DNA of 64,000 bases. It comes from Mugil cephalus. Lineage: Eukaryota > Chordata > Actinopteri > Mugiliformes > Mugilidae. Location of the stretch: contig NC_061779.1 of the NCBI RefSeq assembly GCF_022458985.1, positions 13,127,001-13,191,000 of the forward strand. The letters run 5' to 3'. The position numbers were made by a program, and so were the translations under genes. Shown here in pieces: positions 1 to 26,656 of this stretch (positions are counted from its first letter, which is position 1; the number at the start of each line of letters is the position of its first letter). The notes under the pieces are model-generated. The model did not search any database. It saw nothing but the letters and a program-made list of their open reading frames with translations, and was not told the DNA's origin.

Positions 1-254
1 CACAACAGCTCCAATCTAAACTGTGGACAGTGGTTGATTGAATGCCTGCACTTATGCAAAAAGTTACAGTAAAAGTTAGGGCTGTTGCTAGTGACTGTAT
101 GTGTTGAGTGATAAAGTATGGGTGCTCCACATGACTACAAGCATGTTCCAGCTTCCACCTGCATGCAATATGCTAGTCGGGGAGGGGCCATGTATGGGCT
201 GCATGGGTTCGCAGCATCTCCAGCTGCACAGGGCTGCCTGTGGATGCCCCAGCC

Positions 255-343
255 TGTTGCAGGGGGGGAAAAAAAATATGCATATCGGCCGATACTAATG
301 GCCGAAAACTCAAATATCGGCCCATTATATCGGCTGATCTCTA
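255..343. mobile_element. hAT-type element, one terminus
   Basis: The stretch is rich in ATATCGGCC repeats and ends in GATCTCTA at 343. Read in reverse it starts TAGAGATCAGCCGATAT, closely matching the terminus of the complete element at 31869-32694 (TAGAGATAGGCCAATAT). The opposite end was not found in the window, so this is a fragment or its far end lies off the edge. Confidence 0.5.
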
Positions 344-984
344 TCTCAGACCAATCCAGCCACGTGCCTCAAAGTGTCAGACTCTACAACACCCAGTACT
401 GCCCACGTCAAATGACCAAGACTCACAAACATAGATTTCTCACGGTTACATCGTCTTATCACAGATATGTGGTAAGAGGTTCGAAAATGAAACCAACATG
501 GGCGAGGTGTAAAACTTCAGCTCTATCCTCTTGAGGCTTGATTTAATCTCCATAGAGCCCTATCTTGAAATTTCCAACATTACAGCAGAAATGTTGTACT
601 GTATTTGGGGTGAATTTTAACACATTTTAAACGGCATTAAACCTTAAAGTCATGCGTGATTGAGAGTGTTGCCCCTTTCAGTGACAAAATACGTGACCTC
701 AAAGGTTGGTTGTTGTATACCTAGATGTCACCCACCCCCTGCCACTCAACTCACAAGTATCTCTTTGCTGTTTTTTAAATTTTTTTAATTAAGACCAATC
801 AAGACGTTTGACAGCCAGAGCAAACACAGTGAACAGTTCTTCAGAAAACCTATGGTGGACAGTTGGGCTTGTCTATCTTTATTTTATTCAATTTAGCATC
901 TGTATTTTATAATTTCCTACCAGCTACCACAATGAGTTGAGAATGAGTATGAATACCAAATTTGAATTCTGGGAATAGACTAAA

Positions 985-1321
985 ATGCTTGGCGGCAGCC
1001 CAGGAGGTAGAGCGGCCGTCAGATAACCGAAAAGTTGGCAGGTTGATTCCGCCCTATTCCTAGTCTGTCTGTTGTGTCCTAGGGCAAGACACTTAACCGT
1101 CCTTGCTCCCAGGTGTGTGCTCCCTGGTGTATGATTGCGTGTGAATGATGCTGGTGGTGGGTGGAGAGGCCGTAGGCACACGTTGGCCTGCCCCAGGGTA
1201 GCTGTGACTACTGAGGTAGTTTACTACCACCAGGGTGTGACTGTGTGAGCGAATGAATAATGCATACAATTGTAAGCGCTTTGAGCATCTATCAATAGAA
1301 AAGCGCAATATAAAACCAATG

Positions 1322-1322
<1 letters not shown>
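985..1322 (+). repeat. tRNA-derived teleost SINE
   Basis: The head has pol III-like boxes: an A-box-like stretch near gaggtagagcggccgtc and a B-box ggttgattccg at 1041-1051. The body runs through the fish-SINE tail agcgctttgagcatct...aaaagcgcaatataaa. It ends in the TTA microsatellite. It sits in a b4galnt3 intron in antisense orientation to that gene. The family name was not assigned. Confidence 0.8.

Positions 1323-1375
<53 letters not shown>
1323..1375 (+). repeat. (TTA)n microsatellite, SINE tail
   Basis: About 17 near-perfect TTA/ATT units directly follow the SINE. The tract ends 15 bp from the splice donor of the last visible b4galnt3 exon (exon boundary 1392). Confidence 0.95.
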
Positions 1376-1391
1376 GGTGGATGTGCGATAC

Positions 1392-16288
<14,897 letters not shown>

Positions 16289-16740
16289 CTTAGCTGTTGC
16301 GAAAGTTGCCCTGCAGTTAAAGATCCGTCGTAATGCCCGGTTCGTCATGAGCACACACCAGGGGTGAGAGTGTGCGCGATTGCCACCCGGCGCTGCCGCC
16401 CCCTTCCCCGTGGGTGCGCACTACCGGCACCCTGGATATCCCCAGCGCACTGGTCCTCCTGACGCTCTCATCCCGCGAAAACTCCCATCGCGACCTGGAG
16501 TGTGGCCGGTGACCCACAGTGGGAAGTTTGGACAAACTGAGGCGAGAACCAAGAGGTTCCTCCACTGCTCCTGATAACGGAGTGCGCCCTGCAGCCCTAT
16601 GGTCCGACTTGTCCCGTTAATTAAGCGTTCAAGAACCCAGATACCCGTGAAATCTCACACCAGCTTCAGTCTCCACGCAAGTTATAGAGGACACACGGAC
16701 GCGACCGGAACAAGGCGGCCTTCAAAGTAAAACTTAGCTA
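16289..16740 (-). promoter_or_regulatory. b4galnt3 5' UTR / promoter region
   Basis: This is the stretch just upstream of the b4galnt3 start codon. It is GC-richer than the intergenic DNA beyond it and the frame remains open to 16354. On the minus strand a TATA-like CTATAACT lies near 16681-16690, but the transcription start cannot be placed from sequence alone. The promoter call is inferred from position. Confidence 0.35.
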
Positions 16741-18552
16741 TAATAAAATTGCTCGCATGTTTACTTTTTTTGATCATATCAGTGAACAAGACGAGCTCAA
16801 AGAGGGTTTCAAGTATATAGCATAGTTTTATTAAGACTGGGACTTCTACTTAACAGTGACAAGCGGTTGTGTTTGCATTACAAATCCGATTATGACTGGC
16901 TAACATTCCCAGTTTAATTATACAAAATAATGCTGAAACTAAACCACCTTTAAAGCGAATCTGAACGAGCAAACCCAATGCTGAATTAAGGTTTATAACG
17001 ATAAACTATATTCGCACTACAGCCGTGTAGTTTATTAACGATCAAATACCAGATTTTATTTTGCAGCGTTGCGCGATTTATTTTGAAATCTAATACCGGA
17101 AGCGCTCTTGAGTTGGTAACCAGCTTGAAACAAATCGCTCTCTGATCAGTGGGAGGAGTGAAGGCGCCCCACCCATTTACCTTGGGATTTACCTGCAACA
17201 GGTATGTCAGCTAACACTACCTTTTACATTTTGCTTCAGCCCACCTCAGATATTCTTATCACGCTGTCAACTTGGCTGCCGCTTTTCTTTTCTTTTCTTC
17301 TCTTTTCTTTCCTTTTTGGCAACAACAACGACAGTGACAATAAACTAAGGCATGTGTGTTGCACAACTGGCATACATTATCTCTGACTTAGACTAATGTA
17401 CAGTCACGTCAAGTAAGAAATATTCACCAGGGGCAACAAGTCTGAGTCTGGCTATTGTACTAGTGCTTTCACATCCTGATCTATGCTGCATTTTATCGCT
17501 ATTTTATAATTTTATGATATAGTTTAAAACGTCAGTTAAAATAATTCTTTGTTTGTATGGATAATAAGGTGATGTGTAGGCCTAACCACCCAAAAGAGGC
17601 CTTTATCCTGTTGATCACAAATCCCATTGTTGATTCACCATTTATGGATCGTATGTCCTCTCAGCCATTGGGCTATTGTGTGGTTTATTTGTCTCGCCGG
17701 CAAATAAAGAACAAAGAGGTCACGGCTCCCGTGGGAAATGAAAAAAAAAAAAGAAGATGATATCAGACCCTCCCTGGTGAGTGCTGTTACACCTGACTGA
17801 GAGCACCTCATTTCTACACCACGACAGAGAAAACAAAAACACGGACGGAAGAAGTTAGTGCTTGGAAGTCAACATCTAGGAGGCATTAAGAAAATGACTG
17901 CAAACTAAATAACAATAATAATAATAGTTACGCCCCAGCTTGAGTCTCAATCTGTGGAGAGCAAGGTGCACCACACCTGTAAGACGACACTGATGTCCCT
18001 GAGAGAGAGCTGCAAGATAAGATCAGATCATGAAAAGATCCGGGAAGTGAAGGCTGTGACCTACAACAAATATAATCTCAGTGATGAAGCCATTTAATCA
18101 AATTATTTGTGGACAGTGGTTTTAGTATTACTCTCGTAAAGACGCAAAATCAAACCGCCAAGCTGCTTCCAGTGACTAGATATCATTATGAGTCAGTGTG
18201 TACACAAACATGGTAAAATAATTAACTTATCTTAAAACTTCATCGCTAATGCATAGAACACAAAGACTCCTAAAGCAAACCTTCACTTACTTTAATTAAA
18301 CTTACTCCATAATCAAAGGAGGTGCTTCTAATTTTGTTAATTTGAGACTTTTCCAAAGTCTGAAGTGACACATGGAAAAGTGTAATTTAGTAAAAGTATA
18401 AATCATGGAGTAAATGTTTAAAGTAACAGACCAAAAACAAAAAAAAAAAAAAAAAACGTTCTTTTACTCAAGGCAGTGAGAGATAAGAAAAACAGACAGG
18501 CAGCTCAAAAACATTACACGCACGCACACACACAATCAGTTTGTAGCTACCT
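16741..18552. other. intergenic DNA between b4galnt3 and fkbp4
   Basis: AT-rich, no convincing ORF, splice-linked exon or transposon end. A CT-rich tract lies near 17280-17320 and an A tract at 18430-18456. Nothing further recognised. Confidence 0.5.
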
Positions 18553-19690
18553 TTTATTATATCCTTCCGACATTCAGGACAGACCGAGCAGTGACTTTTC
18601 CCAACAAAGATAAAACACGCAACCTGTCGCCCTGTTTCAAACTAGGTCTCTAGTTGCATTTCTGGCCCTCTCTGCTGGCACGAGCCGTATGGTCTTAACA
18701 ACCTGAATCTGAACGGCGGTATATATGCACGTGTTCAATACATTTACTTTTTACAGTAAATTAAGACTTAACTGTTACTAGTGTGTGTGTGTGTGTGTGT
18801 GGGTGTCCAGGAGAAGCTAATCAATATCCTTTTTCTATTGTAGCTGCTTTAAAATGTACATATTCCAGTTAAGTAATCAGTTGAATTCATCATCTTGAGA
18901 ACAATACAGAAATTACAAGCACAACACTAAAAAAAAAAAAAAAAGAGAAAAGAAAAAAAAAGTACAAATTCAATATTTCCAAAGCAAAAGTGAACAGTCC
19001 TGTACCCTAGAGGTTATAAATGAGCTCCAAATTTCAGCTCGTAGTCCGATAGCTATTCCAGGCTAATGTGTTATTACTCCAGCTATCCACAGTGCTGCTA
19101 CATACATACTTTGGGACACAGGCACTAAACACATCAGATTTACGCACACAGCCGTCGCAACTCCAACAATTGATCAGTAGGCCCGTGAGGAGGCTTGGAT
19201 GGACAGCAAGGGTTACAGGGTATCAGGTAGTGCAAGGTGAATGGTCTAGCCCTTGACGGGTGAGGGTTTTGAAATTCTGCACTTAACACTTTGGATGCAC
19301 CGTTTCTCTTCTCTCTCTACCCACATCGCTGTGAAAAACACATGCACAGTTCAAAGCTGTGGGGTAGAAAGAGTTCAGGGGGTAGGGCTGCGGCACGCGA
19401 CTCACTTCTTATTTAATCCACAACCCACAGTGCCATCCGCTGGGGAAGCCCCACCCACTCAGCTAGCTGCCACAGCAAAGAGCCTGGACACCAAAAACAG
19501 AAAAACAAACAAACAAACAAACAAAAACGAAACAAAAATAAGAAAGAAAAAAGCCAGCGAAGAAGACACACCCGAGGTCAGTGCTCTCATTGACGGTCAT
19601 TCTGACACATTTCATATAGACACAATCACACCTTAAACACAAATGGCCAGAGTTACAAAAGTCTGAAGTGCAGATGAACTGCTTCTTCAT
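18553..19690 (-). other. probable fkbp4 3' UTR
   Basis: The region downstream of the fkbp4 stop has no other gene signal. The first clear minus-strand AATAAA (plus-strand tttatt at 18553-18558) would give a 3' UTR of about 1.1 kb. A GT repeat (18781-18800) and A-rich tracts (18929-18960, 19501-19555) lie inside it. The 3' end is inferred only; transcript data would be needed to fix it. Confidence 0.35.
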
Positions 19691-22073
19691 CTATGCTTTT
19701 GCTTCACTCGCAACTTCCTTCTCTTGGTCTTCCACCTCCATTTTGTCGTTGCCGTTCTCCTCGCTCTTCTTCTCCGTCTCTTTCTGTTGACCAGGAGAAA
19801 GAATCAGATCAGCACCTTCACACTCACTCAGCCGGTCTAGAAACGTGCTCATCCCACCCTCTTGTGGCTGCTGAAGAAAAGACAACGCTTCACCTTTGAA
19901 TCCCTGTCTGCAAACTTCTGGAACATGTTGGCGTAGATGCGCTTGTCCTTCTCGTGCTGCTCCTTGATACGTTTCTGACAAAGAACCACCTGGTGGGATA
20001 TAATGAAGAGGTGCCACATGTTCAGATGCGATCAGGAAATACCATCATCAAAAACAACAATAGAATAAATGTTCTTTTCCATCATTCATTTATGATCATG
20101 ATCAAGGATAAATGCAAATGTAACCTATTACACAGTAAAATACTCTTCCCACTCTTAACTACAAATGAACAGATATGCAAATAAATCACCTTCGTTCAGA
20201 CTAATTCATTGAAACTCTAACAAGTGGTAGAAATGATTGCTGAAGACACATTGTGCTGTACCTGGCTCTTTGCAGCCTTGTTAGCGGGATACAGCTGAAC
20301 AACTCGCTGAAAATCATCTTTTGCTTTGTCGAACTCCTTCATAGCAAATAACGCCTCTCCCCTTCTGAACAAAGCCTTCTCATTGGATGCATCGAACTCC
20401 AGAGCCTTGAATCACAAACAGGGCATAATGAGATGTCTTTGGGATTTAAACACACCACCTTTGAGCACTTAAAACATACCAACGACCGAGGTCCGGCTGA
20501 AAGATAAATAACAGACATCAAGTACCTTGTCGCAGTTTTCTAGGGCATGGTTCGGCTCCTGTATTTTAAGGTAGCACATGGCCAAGTTCAGATGTGCAGC
20601 CAGCCGCAATGCTTTCGCTTTCTTCTCATCCTCCTCTGACAAACCAGATTCGTGCTCCAGCCATGACACGATCCGTTTGTACTGCACAGATGCCTGCTTG
20701 TATTTTCCCTCCTAAGATGCATTAAAAAATAATAATAAAAATTACAAACCTCAAAAAAAAAAAGAAAAACTAACACCTAATGGCATATTTCCCTAAAAAC
20801 ATACCTTAAAATATTGTGTTCCCTTCTCTTTGACAATGCTGCTCTGCTCCAGCTTTTCTACCGTATTCATTTCCCACGATTCTTTAGCCTAAAAGGAAGA
20901 AAAGAGAACAAAGACTGACAAATGAGTCCTTAGAGGGTAAATCAGCAGCATATAATCAGATACCTTAAAGTGAGGGTGTGTTTGTCACGCAGCTCTGGTA
21001 TTAGCTTACTTTTTCAAAGGCTGTCAGCTTGATCTTGTACTGCAGTGTTGCTCCACCGGGAATGTTATACTTTGAATTTCCTGCATTTCCAAATCCGTAT
21101 CTACAAAACAGAGACACGTTAATCATTCATGTACAAAGTACCTGTCTTCACCGTCACTTCAAACGCGTCTGGGGTGGAAGGTAGAGATCATTCTACACAG
21201 TGTAGCCATTTTAGCTTCTGTTATGTAGAAACTTCAAAATCTTGCATCTGACTGTTTCTTTGCCCAATTAAACAGATTATACTTTAAGCAGTGATGGATA
21301 TTAATGCTCATTTATATCATCATATCAGCATGAAGGTAGGTCGCCTTGATAGATGTTATCATACTTAGGCTTCATAGTGAAGAGTGCCTCCTCCTCCTGC
21401 TCCATAGCCATGATTGCTTTCTCCACTCCGGCTGGCAAGCCCAGACTCTCTCCATCCCCGATCTCAAACTTCAGCTCTCTCTCATCAAATACGCGTCCAT
21501 CATAGGTTCCCTCCACGGTCACTGGAAGGGGAAGATTTAGCTCGTTAGTTTGCGTTAGACTTGCTGAAGATGACCTATGATTTTTTTTTTATTCTCTTTA
21601 AACAATGATCAATGTGTCAATGAAGCACAGCAATTGACTTACAATGTACATTTTATTTACGTTTATTAAAACAAACTAGCATTAAATGGTTCAAGTCAAA
21701 ACAAAGCTGGATTTATACTCCTCCAATCTCTGCAGAGCCTATAAGTGTTTGTAATTGTGCACCAGTGTGTCAGACTGAATTTATAAATACGCTGCTAAAA
21801 CCCCAGTTAGCTGTGTTGACTTTCTGTGCATCTCACACAACAGTGATTGGAACTAAATCAATGCAACACAGAAAAGAGTGGAGACATCTGAATGGTTGTG
21901 TGCAGTGGGCTGAAAACAGAGCTGAAGTTACATTTCTGAGGAGGTGCACATCAGGCTAAACTCAATGTACGCCTTGTGTGACATGCAGCCATAAATCAAG
22001 CTTAAGAAACAGTAGTTTTGCTATATATATTAATTGTACTAAGATGAATTATATTATATTAACACACAGAAAA

Positions 22074-22130
<57 letters not shown>

Positions 22131-24975
22131 AAACCACCTTCCCAATCTGTGCACTGGAAAAGAATGAATCTTTTTTATTTTTATATTCCAGCTACAGGAT
22201 AATTTGACACAGCATTTTTATGACGTGAATGATTGTGTTCAAGTCAAACTAATCCCCCGAACCTCTTTAAAAATACACCCAGTTACAAAAGATTCCTGTA
22301 GGTGCAGGATTTCATGGTATGGAAGACACAAGCAAAACATTTAATTCCTCACATAATCCACTTCTCCTCACATTTTGTCTATATATAACAGTCTATATGA
22401 ATCAATTTTCAGGGCAGGTATATTGTATACCTTTATCTCAGTGCATGTGTTGCACGATATGAAATGCATGAGACAACGTTATCTGTCGCAGCACATACTG
22501 ATTTTTATGGAGGCACTCCACACAATCATTAGACTCAAGAAAAACAGGCTTTCAAATCCTTATTTTGCCTCCACACTGAAAACTTGCCATCACTGGAAGC
22601 AGCTGGAACCAGTATAAAGGTATAATATGAAGCAGACCCCAGCAGGCTATGTCTGTTAAAGGTGGAATTGTTTTAAAGCCACCTTCTAACTCTTGGGAAT
22701 CAAACTACAGTCTTTGGGTGCTTTACTTTCATATTTATAAGCAGCAAAAAAGTATGCACCTGCATGCATTTCTAAATCCCCTCATAGGTATTCATGTGAT
22801 GAAACCCAGCTTCACCTCAATCTTTAATCATATCCATTTACTTGAGTTAATTTTTGGTATTATAATAATCCGGTTGTTTACAACAAAATCCTCTCTGCAA
22901 ACACATACATATTTAACATACTTAATGTCACATGCTCCCTAAGGAAAGAGGACTAGAGTTTCTTTTGTTTGTTGCTCACTCATTACACCAGCTATAGACG
23001 CACTTAATGGCAATGAACCAAATTTAAATGTAAATATACTTCTCACCATTATTTTCATATGAACTTCTATGGACGATGATCTAGCTTTATTTTCACTTTT
23101 TTACCAGAAGCTTAAACAGAACTGGATCTGCTTCCAAACAATGTTCAGTTTCTTCTACATTAGCAAAGTAGCAGCTGTGCCTGGATGTCTTACCTTCGAC
23201 AGCAGCTCCTTCATTAGGCTTGGAATATCCCTGCCCTTTAGTGATAATGCGGCGGATGATTCCTCCATCCTCATCCTCAGTTATGTCTTCGCCTCGAAAT
23301 TCAAACAGTTCCACCTACAGGTGTGGAGACATGCAAACCAAGACAATAGAAGTAAAAATTTATACTTTTACTTTTTTATGTGAATTATAATATGTTGGTG
23401 TGTGCTACTAACAACTAAATCTACCTTAATTTGTTGACTCCAATAAGGAAAATATACATATACTGTGTTTCAACCACATGTCCAGATAAAAAAGTAAAAT
23501 TGACAAAATAAAAATAAACCGATGTTTACCTCGAAAACTAAAGTGGCATTGGGGGGTATCTTTGGTGGGCTTCCTGCAGATCCATAGGCGTACTCTGGCT
23601 TACAGATAAGCTGACACAGCTCCCCCTGTTTCATTGTGGCCACGCCGATGTCCCACGCCTTTATTACTTGCCCTAAAGACGATGACAACAACAACACCTG
23701 ATTAATCACACTGGCAGCTGCAAATCTCTGTGTGTGTGTTAGATATGAAACCAACCTTTGCCCAGCTCAAAGGAAAACTTCTCTCCTCTGTCTCTGCTCG
23801 AGTCGAAATGAGTCCCATCTAGAAGTGTACCCACGTAGTGGACAAACACTTTGTCACCGGTCATAGGCAGCTCTGTGCCCGTGCCTTCCCTTTTTATCAG
23901 CTGAAAGAACAGACATGAGCATACATAGCGATAAACATGGGGAATCACTAACAAAACAACAGTTCTCTTAGACATGAAAGAAACTACTCAGATGAATGCT
24001 TTAATGTTTTTTTGGGACATTTACAAAAAGTTATCTGTTCAACATGCACTCACTCTCTAGTTTATAAGGTACACTGGTGGAAGTGGATGCACGAAGGTTA
24101 TGGTACTCAAATAAAAGTTGCTGATTCAGCTGTGTTTTAATTTTGGAGGCTGTGGTTTATAGCAGTGTTATAATGTATTGTACCAACACATGCCATTTTT
24201 ATAGCAAGCCCATTTTAGTCAGTGGGCTGGGCTCGGTAACAGAAATACTTTTGTGTGTGTAATTCAATACGGTCTAAGAGCACCACCTCCAGCACGACCA
24301 CGCATTTTGAAGGGACGCCTTTCTCACACCGTTTCTTCATACGCTTCACAATATATCCGCCGTAAAGCGAAGATCTAGACTTGTTTTCACTAGTGCACCC
24401 GATGTGCGTGCATGCAAAGCTCCACATGTCTGTGTCTGCGCCCTGTGCGCACACACCCTGCAGCGCGGCGCTTTGCATCACAAGAGGTCGAGCTGCCAAA
24501 TTATTTATTGTGAATGAACGTGAGCTGTGGTGTCCCACTCAAAGCCATACATGTACATGTGTGTGTGTTTCTATCCATGTTTGACTCTTAAATATCCGCA
24601 TGAACCGCGACAGTTGTCTCCGCTGGATTCCAGAACCTTCTAGAAACGCAACCAATCATATGCACGTAAATAATAATAATAACAACAATATGTAGATGAA
24701 ACAAAAGACAAAAAAGGGGGTGTTGTGGTGTTAATATTGCAGTTAGCTTCCCATTAGCTGTTTTACTGAGAGTGACACGCGTTAGCCTAGCTATCCAACA
24801 GCTACTGCTAGCTTAGCACGAATGCGTAAACAAGCTGCAGTCAACAAAGCTGGACTTAGACAACCAAAACGCCGTCATTCACCTTCAAAACCCCCCCGTC
24901 TTTCTTTGGTGTGATGTCCTCTCCCTCCATTGGGATGGCGTGCTGTCCTTCACTCGTCTGTTCCTCTGCAGTCAT
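19691..24975 (-). CDS. fkbp4: FK506-binding protein 4 (FKBP52), complete
   Basis: Peptidyl-prolyl isomerase and Hsp90 co-chaperone of steroid-receptor complexes, cytosolic and nuclear. Exons (minus): 24975-24883, 23900-23756, 23672-23530, 23314-23194, 21521-21365, 21100-21010, 20888-20805, 20711-20526, 20405-20262, 19989-19894, 19783-19691. Phases close exactly to a TAG stop at 19693-19691, giving 450 residues (human FKBP4 is about 459). Start MTAEEQ matches the family's MTAEE start; an in-frame ATG lies upstream at 25077. Residues about 32-138 are the first FKBP domain ([32 protein letters not shown]). A second, diverged FKBP domain follows to about 255. From about 262 to 400 lie three TPR helices pairs ([57 protein letters not shown]) that bind the Hsp90 MEEVD tail. 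The C-terminus is acidic and Lys-rich. It is divergent from ddx11, with a shared upstream region. Confidence 0.96.
21522..23193. other. fkbp4 intron 4 with CA/TA microsatellite
   Basis: A 1.7-kb intron between the exons coding the two FKBP domains. It contains a (CA)n tract at 22075-22113 running into (TA)n to 22130. No other feature recognised. Confidence 0.6.
22075..22130. repeat. (CA)n-(TA)n microsatellite
   Basis: About 19 uninterrupted CA units followed by about 9 TA units, inside fkbp4 intron 4. Likely polymorphic. Confidence 0.95.
24627..24646. promoter_or_regulatory. perfect four-unit heat-shock element in fkbp4 intron 1
   Basis: The sequence reads TTCcaGAAccTTCtaGAA (24628-24645): four alternating 5-bp units with no mismatch to nTTCnnGAAn. 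A CCAAT box (accaatcat) follows at 24651-24659. It lies about 240 bp inside fkbp4 intron 1, 330 bp from the start codon. FKBP4 belongs to the heat-inducible Hsp90 chaperone set (known as HSP56), so HSF1 binding here is a reasonable inference. Not shown experimentally. Confidence 0.7.
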
Positions 24976-26656
24976 CTTCATGGAGCAGATCGCACCCTCC
25001 GGCTCAGACTTTGCTCCACAATCCCAACTGTCTCTCCCTCTCAGGCTAATAGCGATGGTGGCTGAAGCTAACTTCACTCCTTAAACCACGCCAAGAGCAG
25101 CAGGCAACAGCCCGACTATCAGCAGCACCAGCTCAGAGGAGCAGATTAAAGCTGTCCCCGCTTTAGTTTAACTTTCTTGGGAAAGAAGGCGGTCGTGGCC
25201 TCCACTTAGCTGCGCGGCTATGCTGCAAGCACCAGTCAGACTTGTTTCGGCGGCTAACGTGAGGTTTTACGGTGAGCTCGCTTTCCAATCCACGTTGTCT
25301 TGCAGTCTGGCACCTGACAGGCGCTTAAAGAAGGACAGAGAACTTTCCAGACTATCTGGACGGAAACAGGGGAGGAGGGGGCGTTGTATTTACCTCACAG
25401 GCACACACCAGAAAGGCGGTGCTCAGACGAAGAGCGGAGCAAATGCGTATTACGTAAGATAAAGATAACGCATGGCTCTATTAATTCCACAATCATCAAA
25501 CAGTGTTGTGGCAAGGGTATTGGGGAACCCCATGAGAACAACTAGAGGAGGTACATTGTTTTTTATCATGCACTTCGAGAAAAAGTGGTCATGTTAGGTA
25601 AAAGTGTGATACAGTGTCGAGAAAAAAGTAGAAATGTCGACATATGATATAGAGAAAAAAATGGAAATACAATGTCAGGAAAAAAGTAGAAATGTCTAGA
25701 AATGTCGAAATATGATATAATGGGAAAAATAGTAGATATGTAATGTCGAGGGAAAAAAGTGAAGTGAAAAAAATGTCAAAAAATGTCCAGAAAACAGTCG
25801 AGATGTCAGAAAAAAAGTGGAAATGTCGAGAAACGTCGAAATAAGATAGAGAGATAAAAAAAGTAGAAATGCACAAAAAAACGTGGAAATGCAACGTTGA
25901 CAAAAAAGTCGAAATGTCGAGAAAAAAATCACTTCAGTGGAAATGTCAATAATTCAGTCGAAATACAATGTTGATGGAAAAAAAGTCCAAATGACCAGAA
26001 AGAAAAAAGACGAGAATAACATCGAAATAATCAGTTGTCATTGATTGCGTAGTATTTCGATTTTATTCTCGACATTTCGACTGCGTGTGTGCGTGTATAT
26101 ACCCGCCCACCTAAGCCCTCCCGTGCAGTAAAACATTCGTCCCCTGGTAGAGCTCGCTTCCCATTGGCCAGAGTCCGCGGCCACTTCGTGCTGTTGGCGC
26201 GGTTGTTGAATGGTCGAGCTGAAAATACAGGTAAAATAGTCGTCGTGTAGCGTCTTTGTGGTAAGTTTACAGCAACACTATCCGTGAAGAAAGTGTTTTC
26301 TGGTGGCATTAAGACTAATAATTGTACCCGAACTGGTTAGCTTACCGCGACTTTATTTAGCTTATAGTTGCCCAGCTAATGACACATCTGCACGATCAAA
26401 TGTTAGCCTTTTGACACTCGTTAGTTAACCGAGGATCTTGATATTGTGATGAAAGGTTGTAAACTGGAATACACAAAGATTGAGAAATTGTCGTCTTGAA
26501 AAAGGGGGTGCGTTTAGTTAGACGAGCATCGCTATCACTTATCAATAATATAGGCCGGTCTAAACACAGGAAGGTTGTTTTGATTTCATAAGGACCTTAT
26601 CCGAGCTGATATGCATCATCTAAGCCTTATGTTGTCTTCCAGGAAGATTCTCGACC
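24976..26656. promoter_or_regulatory. fkbp4/ddx11 divergent promoter region with ddx11 5' UTR
   Basis: Two genes start from this 1.7-kb interval in opposite directions. The fkbp4-proximal part (24976-25460) is GC-rich and carries a heat-shock-like motif at 25340-25352 (GAActTTCcaGAC). The middle (25575-26070) is a degenerate AT-rich repeat, listed separately. A probable noncoding first exon of ddx11 ends at 26230 at the donor CAG|gtaaaa. It splices to 26643 (ttccag|GAAG), 14 nt before the ATG at 26657. The promoter role is inferred from head-to-head geometry. Confidence 0.55.
25575..26070. repeat. degenerate GTCGAAATGTCGAG-type minisatellite
   Basis: Words such as aatgtcga, gaaaaaagt and gaaatgtcgag recur every 15-35 bp across about 500 bp with many point changes. 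Near the right end the motif appears in opposite orientation (ttctcgacatttcgac at 26064-26079), giving a partial fold-back. The block occupies the middle of the fkbp4/ddx11 divergent interval. Confidence 0.75.

Larger units (their letters stand above)
1..1391. other. b4galnt3 intron beyond its last visible exon; repeats only
   Basis: No exon was recognised here in either direction. It holds an hAT-type transposon end (about 255-343), ordinary unique-looking sequence (344-980), and a SINE with a TTA tail (985-1375). The short ORFs on the plus strand have no family resemblance. Confidence 0.6.

Noticed and set aside
1030..1060. Pol III boxes suggesting a tRNA gene
   Set aside because: The boxes belong to a SINE body; no cloverleaf with an acceptor stem can be formed around them. 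The same applies near 40812 and 62584.
19691..20017. Continuous 108-codon minus ORF at the fkbp4 3' end
   Set aside because: It reads through the intron between 19894 and 19783 in a wrong frame; the spliced reading gives the expected FKBP4 C-terminus.
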